This document shows positions 36,114 through 44,898 of a stretch of DNA of 64,000 nt, in pieces; within the stretch, counting starts at the first letter, position 1, and the number at the start of each line of letters is the position of its first letter. Under the pieces are notes generated by a model. It was not told the DNA's origin, searched no databases, and saw only the letters and a list, made by a program, of their open reading frames with translations. The DNA lies in contig CAXBOS010000001.1 in NCBI GenBank assembly GCA_963977415.1, positions 310,001 to 374,000 on the forward strand, given 5' to 3'. This stretch comes from Croceimicrobium sp963977415 (GTDB taxonomy: Bacteria > Bacteroidota > Bacteroidia > Flavobacteriales > Schleiferiaceae). A program made the translations under genes and the position numbers.

Positions 36114-37082
36114 CTAGTTCTGCGCTTTTAGCTTTTCGATAGGGCGTTTCTTCACCATTCCCCCTTTGGTATCAATAATACTGTTCATAATTACAAAAGC
36201 ATTATCGTCTACCTTATTGATTTCGGTTTTCAACTTGCTCATTTCTAGACGTGTAATAACGGTGTATATGATATCAATATTTTTTGAGCTTCCGCCGGAA
36301 GGCGTATAACCATTTTTACCTTGGTAAATAGTACAGCCTCGGCCAAGGTTGTTGGTAATGGCTAAGCGCACTTCTTCGCTGTAGTTAGAAATAATGGTAA
36401 CTCCCAAATATTCTTCAATACCATCAATCACAAAATCGATAGTTTTAGAGGCGGCAAAATAAGTGAGAATGGCGTATAAGGCCGTTTCTACCGAAAGGAA
36501 ATAAGCACCAGCGCCAAAAATGATGACATTAAAAAGCAAGATGATATTTCCCACGGAAAGGCTGGATTTACGGCTGATGTAAATGGCCAAAACCTCGGTG
36601 CCATCCAAAATTCCACCACCACGTACCGCCATCCCGATTCCTAAGCCAAGGAAAAAACCACCAAAAGCAGCGACGAGAATACTGTCTTCTGCCACCACAG
36701 GGAAAGGAATAAACTGGATTACCAGCGCGAGTAGAAAAATACTACCAATGCTTTTTAAGGCGAAGCGCGAGGAAATCGTGCGCCAGCCCATTATTAAAAA
36801 GGGTAAGTTTAAGAGTACTAAAAGCAGTGGCACTGGAATTTCAGTAACCGCATTGGCAATTAAGGAAATACCCGTTACGCCGCCGTCAATAAAACCATTG
36901 GGAATAAGGAAGCTTTCTAAACCAAATGCTGCGGAGGCAACGCCCACGGCGAGGTAAAGCGCATCTTTAAGTTCATCGCGAATTTCAATGGCGAAGGCTT
37001 TGAGATCTTTTTCGCGATCCCCTGTTTTAGTGGGGAAAAGGGGGAGGAGAACTTTCGCAAGTAGGGTGAAAATAGCTGTCAT
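36114..37082 (-). CDS. YitT family membrane protein with DUF2179 domain
   Basis: A 322-residue protein. About six membrane helices follow a 40-residue soluble start: 'DALYLAVGVASAAFGLESFLIPNGFIDGGVTGISLI', 'GGGILDGTEVLAIYISRKSSLSVG'. A C-terminal cytosolic DUF2179 domain ends it ('TIYQGKNGYTPSGGSSKNIDIIYTVITRLEMSKLKTEI'). YitT proteins are putative transporters of unknown substrate. It is convergent with the ABC permease (28 bp between stops) and divergent from the M61 peptidase gene. Confidence 0.88.
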   Translation of the reverse strand: MTAIFTLLAKVLLPLFPTKTGDREKDLKAFAIEIRDELKDALYLAVGVASAAFGLESFLIPNGFIDGGVTGISLIANAVTEIPVPLLLVLLNLPFLIMGWRTISSRFALKSIGSIFLLALVIQFIPFPVVAEDSILVAAFGGFFLGLGIGMAVRGGGILDGTEVLAIYISRKSSLSVGNIILLFNVIIFGAGAYFLSVETALYAILTYFAASKTIDFVIDGIEEYLGVTIISNYSEEVRLAITNNLGRGCTIYQGKNGYTPSGGSSKNIDIIYTVITRLEMSKLKTEINKVDDNAFVIMNSIIDTKGGMVKKRPIEKLKAQN

Positions 37083-37213
37083 TTTTCTTCAGGTTTTATA
37101 AAGCCAGGTTCTTTTTAGCTTGTTTACAAAAGTGGCGATTTTAGATTGAACACCGTTTGCCTATTCGCTACTTAATACTGTATTTTCGTAGGCCAAAAAT
37201 TAGTCTGTTTTTT

Positions 37214-39067
37214 ATGCGATATCTTGTTTTCCTGCTCTCTATTCTAGTTTTCTCTAGTAAGGCTCAGTCCGAATTTAAGCCTTTTCAGGCGAGTGAAAGT
37301 TACACTGTTTTACAAGACCTGCTCACTTTCATAGATGATCAAATAAGTATTAGCATCGTTCCTCCCTTACAAGCCAGCGACACCGCAGAGTTTCATATGG
37401 CCCGCATTGTTCCCGGTACTTATGATGTACATAATTACGGTCAATTCGTAAATAACTTTACCGCCTTAACGGCACAAGGCGATACCTTGGTTGTGAAGCG
37501 TTTGGATCTTAACCGCTGGCAAATTTTTGGTGCGAAGGCACTGTATAAAATCACCTATGCCGCAAGCGATAGTTACGATGAGGATTTAGAACACGATATT
37601 TTTGAGCCAGCAGGGACTTCCAATGAAAAGGATGTTTTTCTCCTCAATAATTTTGGTTACATCGGTTATATAAAGGGCTATCAAGATTTCCCCTACCAAT
37701 TGCAAGTACGCAAACCTGAGGGATTTTATGGTGGAACCGCTTTAGAAGGCGAGCGCAGTGATAGCCTCGATATTTTTGAAATTGCCAACTATTTTGAACT
37801 GCACGATAATCCCATTTTGTATTGTTTACCCGATACGGCTTCGGCGATGGTGGGCGATTCTAAAATTGAAATTAGCCTCTACAGCCCACAGGGTTTAGTG
37901 AGTGCCCGCAAGTGCTTAGAAAACATTTTAGATGTATTACAAGGATCGGCCGATTATTTAGGAGGCACTTTGCCAGTAGATAAATATGCGGTTTTAATTT
38001 ACTGTGTCTCTTCCGAAAATATGGGAAATAGTTATGGTGCGCTTGAGCATCATCGCTCCACGGTTTTATACATGCCCGAAGTAGCTAACGATTTCTTTTA
38101 TGATGGTATTCGCGATATCACCGCCCATGAGTTTTTCCATATTGTAACCCCTCTTAGTATTCATTCGCAGTACATCCATAATTTCGATTTTATTGATCCC
38201 GAAATGTCAGAGCATATTTGGTTGTACGAAGGGGTTACGGAGTATAATTCGCATCTAGTGCAGATGCGTAACAAGAATTATAACGAGCAAGAGTTTATTG
38301 AGGTGCTAAGAGATAAAATGTATAGTAGCGACGAGTACGATAGCCTTATTCCACTCACCTTAGCTAGCAAGTACACCCTCACTTACTTTAAAGATCAGTA
38401 CCTTAATTTTTACCAAAAAGGGGCTTTGGCCGCTATGGCTTTAGATTTGAAATTAATGAACATTTCGGATGGGAAAATGCGCTTAATCGACTTATTAGGA
38501 ACCTTGGGGAATATTTATTCAGCCGACACTTTCTTTCAAGATGATCAATTGTTTGCCATTATTGCGGAGCACAGTTTTCCCGAGGTGGAAGAATTTCTTT
38601 TGCGTCATTTTGCTGCAGCAGAGCCTTTGCCCTTTGCCGAATTATTAGAACCTTTTGGTTTTAGTTACCGCCCCAAGGGCACTACTTTAGGTTGGAGCTT
38701 GGGTTGTGATGAATTCAGCTACAGCTTCGAAACCTCTCGCATAATTATAGCGAAAGAAGAAGGCCTTGATGACTTTGGTCGTGCTTTAGGCTTAAAGCCT
38801 CTCGACGAATTGATTAGCATTAATGGCGATACTTTGGATATCACCAACTTGGGACAAGTTTTAGATAATTATCAGACCAGTTTAAAGCCTGGTGATAAAG
38901 TAGAAATGCGCATTGCACGCCCAAAAAAGAAGGAGGGCGAGTTTAAATTTAAAACGCTCAAGGCAGAAGCGCAGCAAATAGAATTTGAAGAGTCCCACCA
39001 ATTAAAACCGATCGAAAACTTAAGTGCCGATCAGCTTAGAATGCGTAAAATTTGGTTGGGATATTAA
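37214..39067 (+). CDS. M61 family aminopeptidase with PDZ domain
   Basis: A 617-residue secreted or periplasmic zinc peptidase. It has a signal peptide (MRYLVFLLSILVFSSKA|Q). The N-terminal beta domain has 'IVPGTYDVHNYGQFV'. The catalytic domain has H305-E-F-F-H and a downstream 'LYEGVTEYNSHL' Glu ligand, as in glycyl aminopeptidases (M61). A PDZ domain comes near the C-terminus ('LGLKPLDELISINGDTLDI'). ATG 37214 is chosen because it begins the signal peptide; an upstream in-frame TTG at 37157 would add 19 residues before it. Confidence 0.9.
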   Translation: MRYLVFLLSILVFSSKAQSEFKPFQASESYTVLQDLLTFIDDQISISIVPPLQASDTAEFHMARIVPGTYDVHNYGQFVNNFTALTAQGDTLVVKRLDLNRWQIFGAKALYKITYAASDSYDEDLEHDIFEPAGTSNEKDVFLLNNFGYIGYIKGYQDFPYQLQVRKPEGFYGGTALEGERSDSLDIFEIANYFELHDNPILYCLPDTASAMVGDSKIEISLYSPQGLVSARKCLENILDVLQGSADYLGGTLPVDKYAVLIYCVSSENMGNSYGALEHHRSTVLYMPEVANDFFYDGIRDITAHEFFHIVTPLSIHSQYIHNFDFIDPEMSEHIWLYEGVTEYNSHLVQMRNKNYNEQEFIEVLRDKMYSSDEYDSLIPLTLASKYTLTYFKDQYLNFYQKGALAAMALDLKLMNISDGKMRLIDLLGTLGNIYSADTFFQDDQLFAIIAEHSFPEVEEFLLRHFAAAEPLPFAELLEPFGFSYRPKGTTLGWSLGCDEFSYSFETSRIIIAKEEGLDDFGRALGLKPLDELISINGDTLDITNLGQVLDNYQTSLKPGDKVEMRIARPKKKEGEFKFKTLKAEAQQIEFEESHQLKPIENLSADQLRMRKIWLGY

Positions 39068-39130
39068 TGCCATTGAAGACAAAGGTTATTAAAGTGATAG
39101 CTATCACCGAGGACTAAATTAGAAAGAGTC

Positions 39131-39138
39131 TATTTTTG
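39131..39138 (+). promoter_or_regulatory. -7 element TATTTTTG before the rhodanese operon
   Basis: Exact TAnnTTTG match 20 bp upstream of the ATG at 39158; the -33 element is weak. Confidence 0.5.
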
Positions 39139-39157
39139 CAGCTGTAAAACAAAATCT

Positions 39158-39430
39158 ATGGAAGAATTAATTAACAAAGCGGATACCTTTTTGGTAGATG
39201 TTCGCACTCCCGCCGAGGTGGCTGAAGTAGCGGTGCCTGGTGCAGTAAATATCCCCCTTGATACTTTAGCGGCTAATTTAGATCGCTTTAAAGAGGCGCA
39301 AGGTGCGGTGGTTGTATTTTGTCGTAGCGGTGCTCGCAGCGAAAGCGCGAAAAACTGGTTATTGCAAAATGGAGTTTCAGAAGTGTATAATGCCGGAGGA
39401 TATCCCTCAGTATTGGCAGTAAAAAATTAA
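39158..39430 (+). CDS. Rhodanese-like domain protein (cytosolic)
   Basis: A 90-residue single rhodanese domain with 'FLVDVRTPAEVAEVAVPGAVNIPLDTL' and active-site loop 'VVFCRSGARSESAKNWL'. Its Cys carries persulfide. There is no signal peptide. It is first of three closely spaced genes (gaps of 2 and 9 bp) with a lipoprotein rhodanese and a thioredoxin, suggesting sulfur-transfer or thiol redox work across compartments. Confidence 0.9.
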   Translation: MEELINKADTFLVDVRTPAEVAEVAVPGAVNIPLDTLAANLDRFKEAQGAVVVFCRSGARSESAKNWLLQNGVSEVYNAGGYPSVLAVKN

Positions 39431-39432
39431 GA

Positions 39433-39813
39433 ATGAGAAATTTACTTTTAATGGCTCTTTTAGTAACAGGTCTATCGGCTTGTGCTCAAAGTGGTGGAAG
39501 CAATTTAGATGTTACGCAAGTATCGCAAATGATTGCGGACAATCAAGATATTGTACTAATTGATGTGCGTACTCCCGAAGAATTTATGCAGGGTCATTTA
39601 GATGGCGCGAAGCTGATTAACTTTTACGATGCTAATTTCCAAGAGGAAGTTAAGAAGCTAGATACTGCTAAAAAATATGTGGTGTATTGTCGCAGTGGTG
39701 GACGCAGTGCTAAAAGTGTAAACGCCATGAAAAAGCTAGGTTTTAGCGAAGTTTACAATATGAGCGGTGGTGTTTTAGCCTGGCAAGGTGCTAAGCAGAA
39801 ATTGGTTAAATAG
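39433..39813 (+). CDS. Rhodanese-like lipoprotein
   Basis: A 126-residue protein with a lipoprotein signal ('LLVTGLSACAQSGG', lipidated Cys about 17) and one rhodanese domain with 'IVLIDVRTPEEFMQGHLDGAKLINFYD' and 'KYVVYCRSGGRSAKSVNAM' (catalytic Cys). It is therefore an envelope counterpart of the cytosolic rhodanese 2 bp upstream. Confidence 0.9.
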   Translation: MRNLLLMALLVTGLSACAQSGGSNLDVTQVSQMIADNQDIVLIDVRTPEEFMQGHLDGAKLINFYDANFQEEVKKLDTAKKYVVYCRSGGRSAKSVNAMKKLGFSEVYNMSGGVLAWQGAKQKLVK

Positions 39814-39822
39814 TTTTAAACA

Positions 39823-40122
39823 ATGGCGAGTTTTAAGGAATTGATAGCCGCCGATAAACCGGTGCTAATTGATTTTCACGCGACTTGGTGTCAACCTTGT
39901 AAGGTACTTTCTCCCATAGTGGAGCAGGTTAAACAACGCATGGGCGACCGTATTCAAGTTTTAAAAATTGATGTGGACCGCAATCAGCCTTTAGCGCAAA
40001 AACTAGCGATTCAGGGGGTGCCTACTTTAATGATCTACCGCAAAGGAGAACAAAAATGGCGTCAAAGTGGAGTTTTAAGTGCCGAAGCAATTATTGAGCA
40101 GTTAGAATATTTCGCTAACTAA
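39823..40122 (+). CDS. Thioredoxin
   Basis: A 99-residue thioredoxin fold with active site WCQPC in 'IDFHATWCQPCKVLSPIVEQV' (the common form is WCGPC), cis-Pro loop 'GVPTLMIYRKGE', and conserved 'LKIDVDRN'. There is no signal peptide, so it is cytosolic. It is third in the rhodanese operon; Gln in the CxxC may shift redox potential. It is convergent with the deacetylase gene, 2 bp apart. Confidence 0.92.
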   Translation: MASFKELIAADKPVLIDFHATWCQPCKVLSPIVEQVKQRMGDRIQVLKIDVDRNQPLAQKLAIQGVPTLMIYRKGEQKWRQSGVLSAEAIIEQLEYFAN

Positions 40123-40124
40123 GG

Positions 40125-40751
40125 TTAACCAAGCGTTTTAAAACTATAGCCTAGTTTATTGAAGTGTTCTAATACTTTAGGTAATACGTAACGCAGTTTT
40201 TCTTCGGCTTTTAAAGAGTCGTGAAAAACAATGATGGAGCCATTTCGGCTGTGTTTAAGGCAGGCCTTTAAACAGCCTTCTGGTGTGAGATTAGTGGACC
40301 AATCGCCCACCAGTACATCCCACATAATAATTTTATAATTAGCCCGACTGAGAATCTCAGCTTGGGCTTTTTTTATGCGTCCATAGGGCGGACGAAAGAG
40401 ATTTGTTTGAAAGTAGTCTTCGCATTTGCGGGCGTTATCTACATAAGTGGAAGTTGCAGTTTTCCAGCCTTTTAAATGATTAAAGGTGTGGTTGCCAATA
40501 CTATGGCCATCTGCTTGCAAGCGCCTAAAAACCGCGGGGTATTTACGCACATTATCGCCAATGCAAAAGAAGGTGGCTTGCGCCTGATAGGCTGCTAATT
40601 GGTCTAAAACCCAAGGTGTAATTTCTGGAATGGGGCCATCATCAAAAGTGAGGTAAATGCTAGGTTCTCCCTTAAGTATCGGCTGTCGCCAGATGTATTT
40701 AGGGAATAAGCTTCGCAACCAAAAGGGGCTTTTATGTAGGAAATAGCTCAT
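40125..40751 (-). CDS. Polysaccharide deacetylase family protein
   Basis: A 208-residue NodB-homology protein. It has the metal-binding motif 1 'YLTFDDGPIPEITPWVLDQL', motif 2 'HSIGNHTFNHLKGW', motif 3 'LFRPPYGRIKKAQAEIL', 'MWDVLVGDWSTN' and 'IIVFHDS'. The catalytic Asp, metal ligands and Arg are all present. It probably de-N-acetylates peptidoglycan or another GlcNAc polymer. A short N-terminal basic and aromatic segment may associate with the membrane. Its ATG directly follows the T-run of the upstream terminator. Confidence 0.9.
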   Translation of the reverse strand: MSYFLHKSPFWLRSLFPKYIWRQPILKGEPSIYLTFDDGPIPEITPWVLDQLAAYQAQATFFCIGDNVRKYPAVFRRLQADGHSIGNHTFNHLKGWKTATSTYVDNARKCEDYFQTNLFRPPYGRIKKAQAEILSRANYKIIMWDVLVGDWSTNLTPEGCLKACLKHSRNGSIIVFHDSLKAEEKLRYVLPKVLEHFNKLGYSFKTLG

Positions 40752-40782
40752 AAAAAAATTGCCTCCACGAGGGAGGCAATTT
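40752..40782 (-). terminator. Terminator of the DUF2723 gene
   Basis: Minus-strand stem ATTGCCTCC / GGAGGCAAT, 5-base loop, then seven T ending right at the deacetylase ATG. Confidence 0.85.
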
Positions 40783-40802
40783 AAGTATTAGGTTTTTAAA
40801 AT

Positions 40803-43800
40803 TTATGCGCGGCCGAAAGGCTGTAGGGCCTGAGCATAACGCTGGTAAATTTCATTGTTTTGCAAAGACTCCAAGTTCTGGCTGTTATTGTTTTCGTATT
40901 GATTAACCAGGCGTACGAGCATTTGGAAATAGCTAGAAGCGGCATTGATCTCATTCTGTACCATTTTGCGATCATTTCCTTTAAACTGTCCGTAATAGGC
41001 CAATTCTCCTTCTAAACGATCGGCGAAAGTGCTAATCATTGCTTGGGCTTTTTCTTTCGCACCCGCTTGATAATAACCTTCAATAATATTGAAGACGAAA
41101 TAGTCATAAGCAAATTTAGTTTCTGGCATTTTCTCCTCGGCTAAATCTAAAACCGCAATGGCTTTTTCGTTTTTACCTTCTGAGGCCAGTTGCTTGCCTA
41201 AGCGTCCGTAAATATTACGCAAGTTGAAGGTTACACGACGGTTGGTTTCGTCTAGGTAAACACCATCCACTTCCATATTTCCCCAAGCGAACTTGTTCAT
41301 TAGGTTGTCGTACATAATGTCGCTGTTGATTTTACCAAAATCAGGTTCATTATTGGCACGTGGTGCGTAAACTGGCACAAAGCGGTAAGCTAAACCTTCC
41401 AGTTGGAAATAATCATCTAACCAGAAAAAGGCCTGACTGCTGTTACCCACGGTTACACTAAAGTAGATGGGTCTGGTCCAATCGTTATTGGCAATTAAAT
41501 CGATTACCATTAAATCGCGCTTAGAAAGGGCATTGGTTTTAAGATTCCAATCGATATAGTTTACAATTTTACCGGTATCGCTGCTTGCTACTACCTTATT
41601 GGCGAGCACTTGCTCTTTATTGATATCGATACGTAATTTCTTAGTGGGGAAGTAAATCAACTCTTTTTCGCCACCGAAAGCGGTAAATTTCGTTTGATCA
41701 TTATCACTTTTCACCCAACGGATAAGGTCTTTAACATCCCAACGGGCTTTAACGCCACGATCTTGATAATAAACCACATCACGCGTTCCTTGACGGTACT
41801 CTTCGTGTTCGAAGGAGAAAGGAACAGGCTGCGCATCATAAACTGCACGCTTAGCTTGATCAATATACCAGTCGGTATTTAGTAAGCTGAGGTTAATTAC
41901 GCGTACGTCGGTACGGTAGCCTTCTACCTCTTGCGCATACCAAAGTGGGAAAGTATCATTATCACCATTGGTAAATAAAATCGCATTGGGTTCACAAGAA
42001 TCAAGGTAAGCACGGGCAATATCACGCGCTACATAGCGATTGCTACGATTGTGGTCATCCCAGTTTTCGGCGAGCATGATACCTGGTACAGCCGCTAATA
42101 ATACTACGCTTACTACGGCAGCCATAGCCTGAGTTTTCATTTTGCCTTTCAGCATTTCGAAGATGGCCATTACACCCAAACCTATCCAAATCGAGTAGGC
42201 ATAGAAGGAACCTACATAGGCATAATCTCGCTCGCGCGGCTCGAATGGCTTGTGGTTAAGATATACGGCAATGGCAATACCAGTAAAGAAGAAGAATAAA
42301 CTTACTACCCAGGCATCCGGTCCTGCTTTACGGTAATGGGCAATACCACCGATTAATCCTAAAATAAAAGGCAACATATAATACACATTGCGGGCGGGAT
42401 TATTTTCGGCGTGGTAGTATAAGTTACTTTGCGGACCTAGGCGAGCTTCGTCTATGAAAGGAATACCACTAATCCAGTTGCCCTTGGTGTATTCGTAGCG
42501 GTGTTGGTCGTCGTTTTGCCTTCCTGCAAAGTTCCACATAAAGTAGCGCCACCACATGTGGCCCATTTGGTAATTGAAAAACCAAGCAATGTTTTTACTG
42601 AGGGGAACAGGCCCTTCCATATCGGTTACTCCTGCGTATTGCTTGTAATATTTTACTGCAGCAGGATCGTCGTTCCACATACGTGGGAAGAAGCCGATGT
42701 GGCTTTTCGAGAAATTCCTAATGCTAGCTTTACGATCGTCGCTCACTACATATTTGCCTGCTTCATCATCGCGACGGTAAACGGGGTTGCCGTCTAAGAA
42801 AGGTTTTTGCGGATCTAAAGGAGCGTTAAAAGACTGTCCGTAAAAAACGGGGAAATCGCCGTATTGCTCACGTTTGTAATAAGCAAGAAGCGACATTGCA
42901 TCTTCGGGGTTATTTTCGTCAATAGGTGTGTCGGCATTAGAACGCACCGCTAAGGTTACGAATGTGGAATAACCTAATAGGATAAAAATCACGGAAAGGA
43001 TAAGAGTACTAGCAATAGGTGAATCTTTTTTGCGAGCGAATACTAATCCGTAAGCCGCCGCTCCACCTATTAAGATGATGGTAAAAATAGTACCCGAGTT
43101 AAATGGCATTCCCATGGAGTTCACCATAAAAATCTCCAACTTTCCAAACATGTTTAAGATGAACGGAATGATAGCAGAGAAGATGGCTCCTAAAATTAGG
43201 ATACCTACTAAGTTGTAGATAATAAACTTATTACGGCTAATTTTTTGGTCAGTTTTAAAGAAATACACCATTACAATCGCAGGGATGGTAAGGAATACCA
43301 AGATGTGTACACCGATAGAAAGACCGATCATGTAAGCGATGAAAATCAACCAACGGTGCGCACGGGTGCTGTGATCAATTTCGTTTTCCCATTTAAGAAT
43401 CGCCCAGAATGCGATGGCGGTAAAGAGAGAAGACATGGCATAAACCTCACCTTCTACGGCGGAGAACCAGAAGCTATCGCTAAAAGTATAGGCTAAAGCA
43501 CCTACCATAGCGCCACCAAAAAGGGCGGTTAAGCGAGCATCATTCAGTTCTCCATATTTGCTTAAGAATTTGCGACCAAGGGCAGTAATGGTCCAAAATA
43601 AGAAGAGAATGGTGAAAGCGCTGCTCATGGCAGAGAGTAAGTTTACCATTTTCGCTTGCTCCATAACGTCGCCAAAAGCGAACTGAGAGAAGAAGTTACC
43701 CATTAATTGGAAGAGGGGTGCACCGGGAGGGTGACCTACCTGAAGCTTAACGGAGGTAGAGATGTATTCTCCACAGTCCCAGAAGCTTACCGTGGGCTCG

Positions 43801-43883
43801 ATGGTCAAGTAATAGGTAATCGCAGCGATGGCAAAAGCCAACCAGCCGAGGATGTTGTTTAGTTTCTTGTAGTTCGCAAGCAT
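40803..43883 (-). CDS. DUF2723 family membrane protein (protein O-mannosyltransferase-like)
   Basis: A 1026-residue protein. The N-terminus has 'WLAFAIAAITYYLTIEPTVSFWDCGEYISTSVKLQVGHPPGAPLFQLMGN', the DUF2723 signature with the GT-C type acidic motif (DCGE). About a dozen membrane helices run to residue 620. A soluble C-terminal domain follows ('NAILFTNGDNDTFPLWYAQEVEGYRTDVRVINLSLL') with TPR-like helices at the end. The family is proposed to O-glycosylate exported proteins, which fits T9SS-rich Bacteroidota; direct evidence is limited. A TAAATTCG box on the minus strand at 43912-43919 may be its promoter. Confidence 0.9.
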   Translation of the reverse strand: MLANYKKLNNILGWLAFAIAAITYYLTIEPTVSFWDCGEYISTSVKLQVGHPPGAPLFQLMGNFFSQFAFGDVMEQAKMVNLLSAMSSAFTILFLFWTITALGRKFLSKYGELNDARLTALFGGAMVGALAYTFSDSFWFSAVEGEVYAMSSLFTAIAFWAILKWENEIDHSTRAHRWLIFIAYMIGLSIGVHILVFLTIPAIVMVYFFKTDQKISRNKFIIYNLVGILILGAIFSAIIPFILNMFGKLEIFMVNSMGMPFNSGTIFTIILIGGAAAYGLVFARKKDSPIASTLILSVIFILLGYSTFVTLAVRSNADTPIDENNPEDAMSLLAYYKREQYGDFPVFYGQSFNAPLDPQKPFLDGNPVYRRDDEAGKYVVSDDRKASIRNFSKSHIGFFPRMWNDDPAAVKYYKQYAGVTDMEGPVPLSKNIAWFFNYQMGHMWWRYFMWNFAGRQNDDQHRYEYTKGNWISGIPFIDEARLGPQSNLYYHAENNPARNVYYMLPFILGLIGGIAHYRKAGPDAWVVSLFFFFTGIAIAVYLNHKPFEPRERDYAYVGSFYAYSIWIGLGVMAIFEMLKGKMKTQAMAAVVSVVLLAAVPGIMLAENWDDHNRSNRYVARDIARAYLDSCEPNAILFTNGDNDTFPLWYAQEVEGYRTDVRVINLSLLNTDWYIDQAKRAVYDAQPVPFSFEHEEYRQGTRDVVYYQDRGVKARWDVKDLIRWVKSDNDQTKFTAFGGEKELIYFPTKKLRIDINKEQVLANKVVASSDTGKIVNYIDWNLKTNALSKRDLMVIDLIANNDWTRPIYFSVTVGNSSQAFFWLDDYFQLEGLAYRFVPVYAPRANNEPDFGKINSDIMYDNLMNKFAWGNMEVDGVYLDETNRRVTFNLRNIYGRLGKQLASEGKNEKAIAVLDLAEEKMPETKFAYDYFVFNIIEGYYQAGAKEKAQAMISTFADRLEGELAYYGQFKGNDRKMVQNEINAASSYFQMLVRLVNQYENNNSQNLESLQNNEIYQRYAQALQPFGRA

Positions 43884-43911
43884 GCTTGTGTCTATTATTA
43901 ATGTAGCGGGG

Positions 43912-43919
43912 CGAATTTA
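43912..43919 (-). promoter_or_regulatory. -7 element TAAATTCG of the DUF2723 gene
   Basis: Same box as in front of rplM, 29 bp upstream of the start. MITE copy A begins only 39 bp further upstream, so the -33 region lies next to the insertion. Confidence 0.5.
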
Positions 43920-43958
43920 TAAAATAAAGCCGCTAAGAAGGTCTCAATAGTTTGTTAA

Positions 43959-44220
43959 AACCTGAGTCAATGTAAAATAAGGCCTCAGACCACTTTTAAG
44001 TAGTGGAATTCAAGCAGAACAACCGAAGCAATAGCGGGCTATTGCGAGGGAGTGATGCGCCGAAAGTCGCTATTTAAAAGGGGCGCTATATTTTAGTAAT
44101 AAAGACGAAAATCCCTGCTCTGTTTCAATTGCTGTAACCCCCTAGAGCGGCATGTTCTAAACTAGTCCATTCTATTTTATTGAAAATCTGAGGCTCTAAT
44201 TTTAGCGTTGCGCTCAGGTT
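43959..44220. mobile_element. MITE-like element, copy A (full length, 262 bp)
   Basis: Begins AACCTGAGTCAATGTAAAAT then AAGGCCTCAGA. Ends with the reverse complement of AACCTGAGCGCAACGCTAAA then ATTAGAGCCTCAGA. TTAA stands at both borders (43955-43958 and 44221-44224). The interior has GCAATAGC-GG-GCTATTGC and an outer stem CCACTTTTAAGTAG / CTATTTAAAAGGGG. No transposase frame is present. Confidence 0.85.
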
Positions 44221-44222
44221 TT

Positions 44223-44461
44223 AACCTGAGTCAATGTAAAATAAGGCCTCAGACCACTTTTAAGTAGTGGAATTCAAGCAGAACAACCGAAGCAATAGCG
44301 GGCTATTGCGAGGGAGTGATGCGCCGAAAGTCGCTATTTAAAAGGGGCGCTATATTTTAGTAATAAAGACGAAAATCCCTGCTCTGTTTCAATTGCTGGA
44401 GGCCGCTAGAGCGGCATGTTCTAAACTAGTCTATTCTATTTTATTGAAAACCTGAGGCTGA
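44223..44461. mobile_element. MITE-like element, copy B (tandem, right end lost)
   Basis: Repeats copy A at an offset of 264 bp with only a few substitutions (for example TAACCCCCTAG versus GAGGCCGCTAG near 44155/44400). Identity stops at CTGAGGCTGAG near 44461, so the right inverted end is missing. The high identity shows a recent tandem duplication or double insertion. Confidence 0.85.
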
Positions 44462-44556
44462 GAGCGTATTTAGAAGGAGTTAAAAGCGAGGCGGCTTAAG
44501 GCTAAAAGTGGCATTGAGAGCTATTTTAAAAAATAGTGAGAAATCACGGAGAAAAA

Positions 44557-44588
44557 TTTGCTCAGATATTTTCACTTAGTTACTTTTG
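44557..44588 (+). promoter_or_regulatory. Promoter of tRNA-Gln
   Basis: TTTG at 44557-44560, a 20-bp spacer, then TACTTTTG at 44581-44588: a full Bacteroidota consensus. The tRNA starts 19 bp later. Confidence 0.8.
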
Positions 44589-44606
44589 CCATCCAATTTT
44601 ACAAGA

Positions 44607-44678
44607 TGCCCCATCGTCTAATTGGCAGGACAGCTGTTTTTGGTGCAGTCGGTCGAGGTTCGAGTCCTCGTGGGGCAA
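44607..44678 (+). tRNA. tRNA-Gln (anticodon TTG)
   Basis: A 72-base cloverleaf. The acceptor stem is TGCCCCA / TGGGGCA with discriminator A. The D-arm has TCTAATTGGCAGGA. The anticodon arm is GCTGT-TTTTGGT-GCAGT with TTG at the anticodon. The T-arm is CGAGG-TTCGAGT-CCTCG. CCA is not encoded. It stands alone between MITE copy B and a terminator. Confidence 0.95.
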
Positions 44679-44693
44679 CTAATAAAGTTCTAG

Positions 44694-44729
44694 AACCCTT
44701 GTTAATCAGTAGATTAGCAAGGGTTTTTT
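44694..44729 (+). terminator. Terminator of tRNA-Gln
   Basis: AACCCTTGTTAATC / GATTAGCAAGGGTT stem (one mismatch), AGTA loop, T-run. Confidence 0.85.
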
Positions 44730-44898
44730 CTTTGGGTGTAACTTGTTTGTGTCAAATTGGGGCTGCCTGGATGAACTTTGGGGAGATGTGCCTACGCTTA
44801 ACCGAAGGGTATTTGCATTAAAGATCGAAATATTCGTTCTTTGGATTAAGGGATTAATTTCCTTCACAGAAATCTTCGCAACATAAAATTCATTAGAC

